A stretch of DNA of 16,182 nucleotides from Clostridiales bacterium (lineage in GTDB: Bacteria > Bacillota > Clostridia > Christensenellales > Aristaeellaceae): positions 1 through 16,182 of the forward strand of contig SFHU01000061.1 of the NCBI GenBank assembly GCA_004555535.1. Reading direction: 5' to 3'. The position numbers and the translations under genes are program-made. Under the pieces are notes generated by a model that worked only from the letters and a program-made list of their open reading frames with translations, was not told the origin of the DNA and did not search any database. Below are positions 14,252 to 16,182 of this stretch, one piece after another. How positions within the stretch are numbered: the first letter of the stretch is position 1; each line of letters starts with the position of its first letter.

Positions 14252-15163
14252 TTACTTCTTCATCTTGGCCTGCTCCGCCGCGATATCGGCGGCCAGATTG
14301 TCCTGGCGCTTCTCCAGGCCCTCGCCGCGCTCAAAGCGCACGAAGCGGACGACATCGGCCTTGCCGCCGAGCATCTTGGTGACGTTGATGTCGGGATCCT
14401 TGACGAAAGGCTGCTCCAGGAGGCAAACCTCCTTGTAGTACTTCTCGATACGGCCCTCAACCATGCGCTCGACGATCTTCGCCGGCTTGCCCTCGTTGAG
14501 CGCCTGCTGCGTGAGCACCTCGCGCTCCTTCTCAAGGTTGTCGCTGGGCACGTCGCTGCGGCGCACGAACTGCGGGTTCGCGGCGGCGATGTGCATGACC
14601 AGATCGTGGCTGAGCGCCTTGACCTCGTCGGTGACCTCCGGGCAGGCGAGCTCGACCATGACGCCGATGCGGCCGCCCATGTGGTTGTAGGTGTCCACCA
14701 AGCCGGCAGCCGGCTCAAAGCGGGCAAAGCGGCGCACGGAGATTTTCTCGCCGATAGAGGCGGTGGCCTCGCCGATCATGTCGTTGACGGTCTTGGTCTC
14801 GTCGGCGTAGAACGGCTGAGCGAGCATCTCCTCGACATCCGCCGGCGCCTTGACGGCGACGTGCTTGGCGAAATCGCGGCACAGCGCCTTGAAGCGGTCG
14901 GTGTTGGCGACGAAGTCGGTCTCGCAGTTGACCTCGATGACGACGCCCACGCCGCAGGTCTCGCAGACGTAGCAGTCGACCATGCCCTCGGCGGCGATGC
15001 GGCCGGCCTTCTTCGCGGCAGCGGCAAGGCCCTTCTCACGCAGGAAATCGATCGCCTTGTCCATATCGCCGTCGCAGGAGACGAGCGCCTTCTTGCAGTC
15101 CATCATGCCAGCGCCGGTGCGCTCGCGCAGCTCCTTGACCAGAGCAGAAGTAATATTAGCCAT
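14252..15163 (-). CDS. tsf: Elongation factor Ts
   Basis: A 303-residue EF-Ts, the nucleotide exchange factor that regenerates EF-Tu-GTP. The N-terminal UBA-like domain (about 1-50) has LVKELRERTGAGMMDCKKAL, the TDFVAN core motif that contacts EF-Tu lies at 82-87, and two further core subdomains follow. MGGRIGVMVEL and a C-terminal segment with QALNEGKPAKIVERMVEGR and LLEQPFVKD are typical of the long bacterial form. The ATG at 15163 has GGAGGA about eight bases upstream. It follows rpsB after 49 bp, the usual pairing, and probably shares its promoter. Confidence 0.99.
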   Translation of the reverse strand: MANITSALVKELRERTGAGMMDCKKALVSCDGDMDKAIDFLREKGLAAAAKKAGRIAAEGMVDCYVCETCGVGVVIEVNCETDFVANTDRFKALCRDFAKHVAVKAPADVEEMLAQPFYADETKTVNDMIGEATASIGEKISVRRFARFEPAAGLVDTYNHMGGRIGVMVELACPEVTDEVKALSHDLVMHIAAANPQFVRRSDVPSDNLEKEREVLTQQALNEGKPAKIVERMVEGRIEKYYKEVCLLEQPFVKDPDINVTKMLGGKADVVRFVRFERGEGLEKRQDNLAADIAAEQAKMKK

Positions 15164-15212
15164 AAGTCGTTCCTCCAGTACAGTTCAAATCCGTTTGAGG
15201 TTGGGGCGAAGA

Positions 15213-15923
15213 TTACTTCGCCTCGGCGACCTCGGCCTGCTCACCCTGCTTGCCCTCGAGCACAGCATCGGCCATCTTGCCGGCGATGAGCTTGACAGCG
15301 CGGATGGCGTCGTCATTGCCCGGGATGACGTAGTCGATCTCGTCCGGATCGCAGTTGGTGTCGACGATGGCCACGACCGGGATGCCCAGCGCGCGCGCCT
15401 CGGTGACAGCGATGTGCTCCTTGCGCGGGTCAACCACGAACAGGCAGCCCGGCAGGTTCTTCATCTCGCGGATGCCGCCGAGATTCTCGGTGAGCTTCTC
15501 GCGCTCGGCGATGAGCTTGATGACTTCCTTCTTGGGGAGCACCTCGAAGTCGCCGCGCTCCTCCATCGCGTCGATGGCGTTCAGGCGGGCAATACGGGTC
15601 TTGATGGTGCGGAAGTTGGTCATCATGCCGCCCAGCCAGCGGTTGTTGACATAGAACATGTTGCAGCGCTTGGCCTCGGCCTCGATGGACTCCTGGGCCT
15701 GCTTCTTGGTGCCGACGAACAGGACGCTCTTGCCCTCCATCGCAACCTGACGCACGAAAGCATACGCCTCGTCGATCTTGCGGACGGTCTTCTGCAGGTC
15801 GATGATGTAGATGCCGTTGCGCTCGGTGAAGATGTACGGCGCCATTTTGGGGTTCCAGCGGCGGGTCTGGTGGCCAAAGTGGACACCGGCCTCGAGCAGC
15901 TGCTTCATAGAGATAACTGCCAT
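15213..15923 (-). CDS. rpsB: 30S ribosomal protein S2
   Basis: A 236-residue S2, a late-binding protein of the small subunit needed for S1 binding or the equivalent platform region. The family block MKQLLEAGVHFGHQTRRWNPKM lies near residues 6-27, followed by YIFTERNGIYIIDLQKT, the coiled-coil part near 100-150, NRWLGGMMTNF near 98-108, and VDPRKEHIAVTEARALGIPVVAIVDTNCDPD near 170-200. The start is the ATG at 15923, preceded by AAAGGAGG at suitable spacing; a longer in-frame reading to 16049 only covers the leader. First gene of rpsB-tsf, with its own promoter and leader. Confidence 0.99.
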   Translation of the reverse strand: MAVISMKQLLEAGVHFGHQTRRWNPKMAPYIFTERNGIYIIDLQKTVRKIDEAYAFVRQVAMEGKSVLFVGTKKQAQESIEAEAKRCNMFYVNNRWLGGMMTNFRTIKTRIARLNAIDAMEERGDFEVLPKKEVIKLIAEREKLTENLGGIREMKNLPGCLFVVDPRKEHIAVTEARALGIPVVAIVDTNCDPDEIDYVIPGNDDAIRAVKLIAGKMADAVLEGKQGEQAEVAEAK

Positions 15924-16022
15924 GGTTTTTTTCCTCCTTTTGATTAAACCCTCCCTGCACCCTCTTGATCGCGCGGACCGGAAATCCGGCAGGCGCACGA
16001 AAACAGGCGCAGGTGCGTTTTC
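15924..16022 (-). promoter_or_regulatory. rpsB 5' leader with candidate stem-loops
   Basis: From the inferred start near 16022 to the rpsB ATG there are about 100 nt. Two short pairings are visible: GAAAAC/GTTTTC arms at 15999-16004 and 16017-16022 around a GC-rich 12-nt loop, and CCGGA/TCCGG at 15978-15989. The last 35 nt before the gene are purine-rich and unstructured, with AAAGGAGG. Autoregulation of rpsB by S2 through its leader is known in enterobacteria; whether this leader does the same is inference. Confidence 0.45.
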
Positions 16023-16028
16023 CGTCAG

Positions 16029-16057
16029 ATCATACCATATCCTTTGCAAAAAAGCAA
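16029..16057 (-). promoter_or_regulatory. Sigma-A-type promoter for rpsB-tsf
   Basis: On the minus strand TTGCTT (16052-16057) and TATGAT (16029-16034) are separated by 17 bp, with TG one base before the -10 (extended -10). An A/T-rich stretch lies just upstream of the -35. The predicted start is near 16022. Confidence 0.82.
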
Positions 16058-16121
16058 GAGAAAAAACGGATTTTCCGCCGGTTTCTTTGAGAAAGGAGCG
16101 GTTTTCTCCGGTCAGATCCGC

Positions 16122-16166
16122 AAAAAAGCGCCGCCCTCCGCCCCGGCCGGGAGCAAAGCGCGGCGC
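16122..16166 (-). terminator. Rho-independent terminator of a gene outside the window
   Basis: Outer arms GCGCCGC (16128-16134) and GCGGCGC (16160-16166) pair perfectly. An inner CTCC/GGAG pairing (16136-16139, 16150-16153) extends the structure, and six T follow on the minus strand (complement of 16122-16127). It marks the end of the preceding transcription unit. The stretch 16058-16182 holds no coding sequence that I can support. Confidence 0.8.
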
Positions 16167-16182
16167 CGCCTTTTCAAAAGTG

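Noticed and set aside
15924..16049. A 42-residue N-terminal extension of rpsB.
   Set aside because: It would start upstream of the predicted transcription start and lacks a ribosome binding site; S2 proteins begin at the MAVISMKQL equivalent.
1..16182. Mobile elements, CRISPR arrays, tRNA or rRNA genes, and defence or biosynthetic clusters.
   Set aside because: None was seen on either strand. Apart from one small gene, all coding capacity is taken by recognisable housekeeping genes.

Overview
The window is a compact, GC-rich stretch of core chromosome from a Gram-positive anaerobe of the Firmicutes, most likely class Clostridia. Every recognisable gene lies on the minus strand, so transcription runs from the right end to the left. 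Three things point to Clostridia: a PolC-type replicative polymerase with an internal 3'-5' exonuclease, the order frr-uppS-cdsA-dxr-rseP-ispG-polC-rimP-nusA-rnpM-ylxQ-infB, and ispG in the slot that proS occupies in Bacillus. The high GC suggests a GC-rich clostridial lineage; Christensenellales or Oscillospirales are guesses and the sequence alone does not settle it.

Layout in the direction of transcription. (1) 16182-16058: tail of an intergenic region with a strong terminator for an upstream gene outside the window. (2) A sigma-A-type promoter, a roughly 100-nt leader, then rpsB (S2) and tsf (EF-Ts), closed by a hairpin terminator. (3) pyrH (UMP kinase), preceded by a 17-nt palindrome beside its ribosome binding site and followed by its own terminator. 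(4) A second clear promoter, then frr (ribosome recycling factor) and an uncharacterised 71-codon gene coupled to it. (5) A 14-bp hairpin, then the tightly packed run uppS, cdsA, dxr, rseP, ispG, polC, with gaps of 52 bp or less and one 8-bp overlap. (6) A 243-bp intergenic region with an extended -10 promoter, an 18-bp palindrome over the likely start site and a 10-bp hairpin leader. (7) rimP, nusA, rnpM, ylxQ and the start of infB, which runs off the left edge.

Functionally the block joins translation (S2, EF-Ts, RRF, RimP, IF-2, probable RNA-binding YlxQ), transcription elongation and RNA processing (NusA, RnpM), pyrimidine nucleotide supply (PyrH), the MEP isoprenoid route (Dxr, IspG) feeding undecaprenyl diphosphate synthesis (UppS), phospholipid precursor supply (CdsA), regulated intramembrane proteolysis (RseP) and chromosome replication (PolC). 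These are ordinary housekeeping genes. I found no mobile elements, CRISPR arrays, tRNA or rRNA genes, and no sign of an unknown defence or biosynthetic system. The least explained parts are the non-coding elements between the sub-operons, chiefly the rimP leader, and the small gene between frr and uppS.
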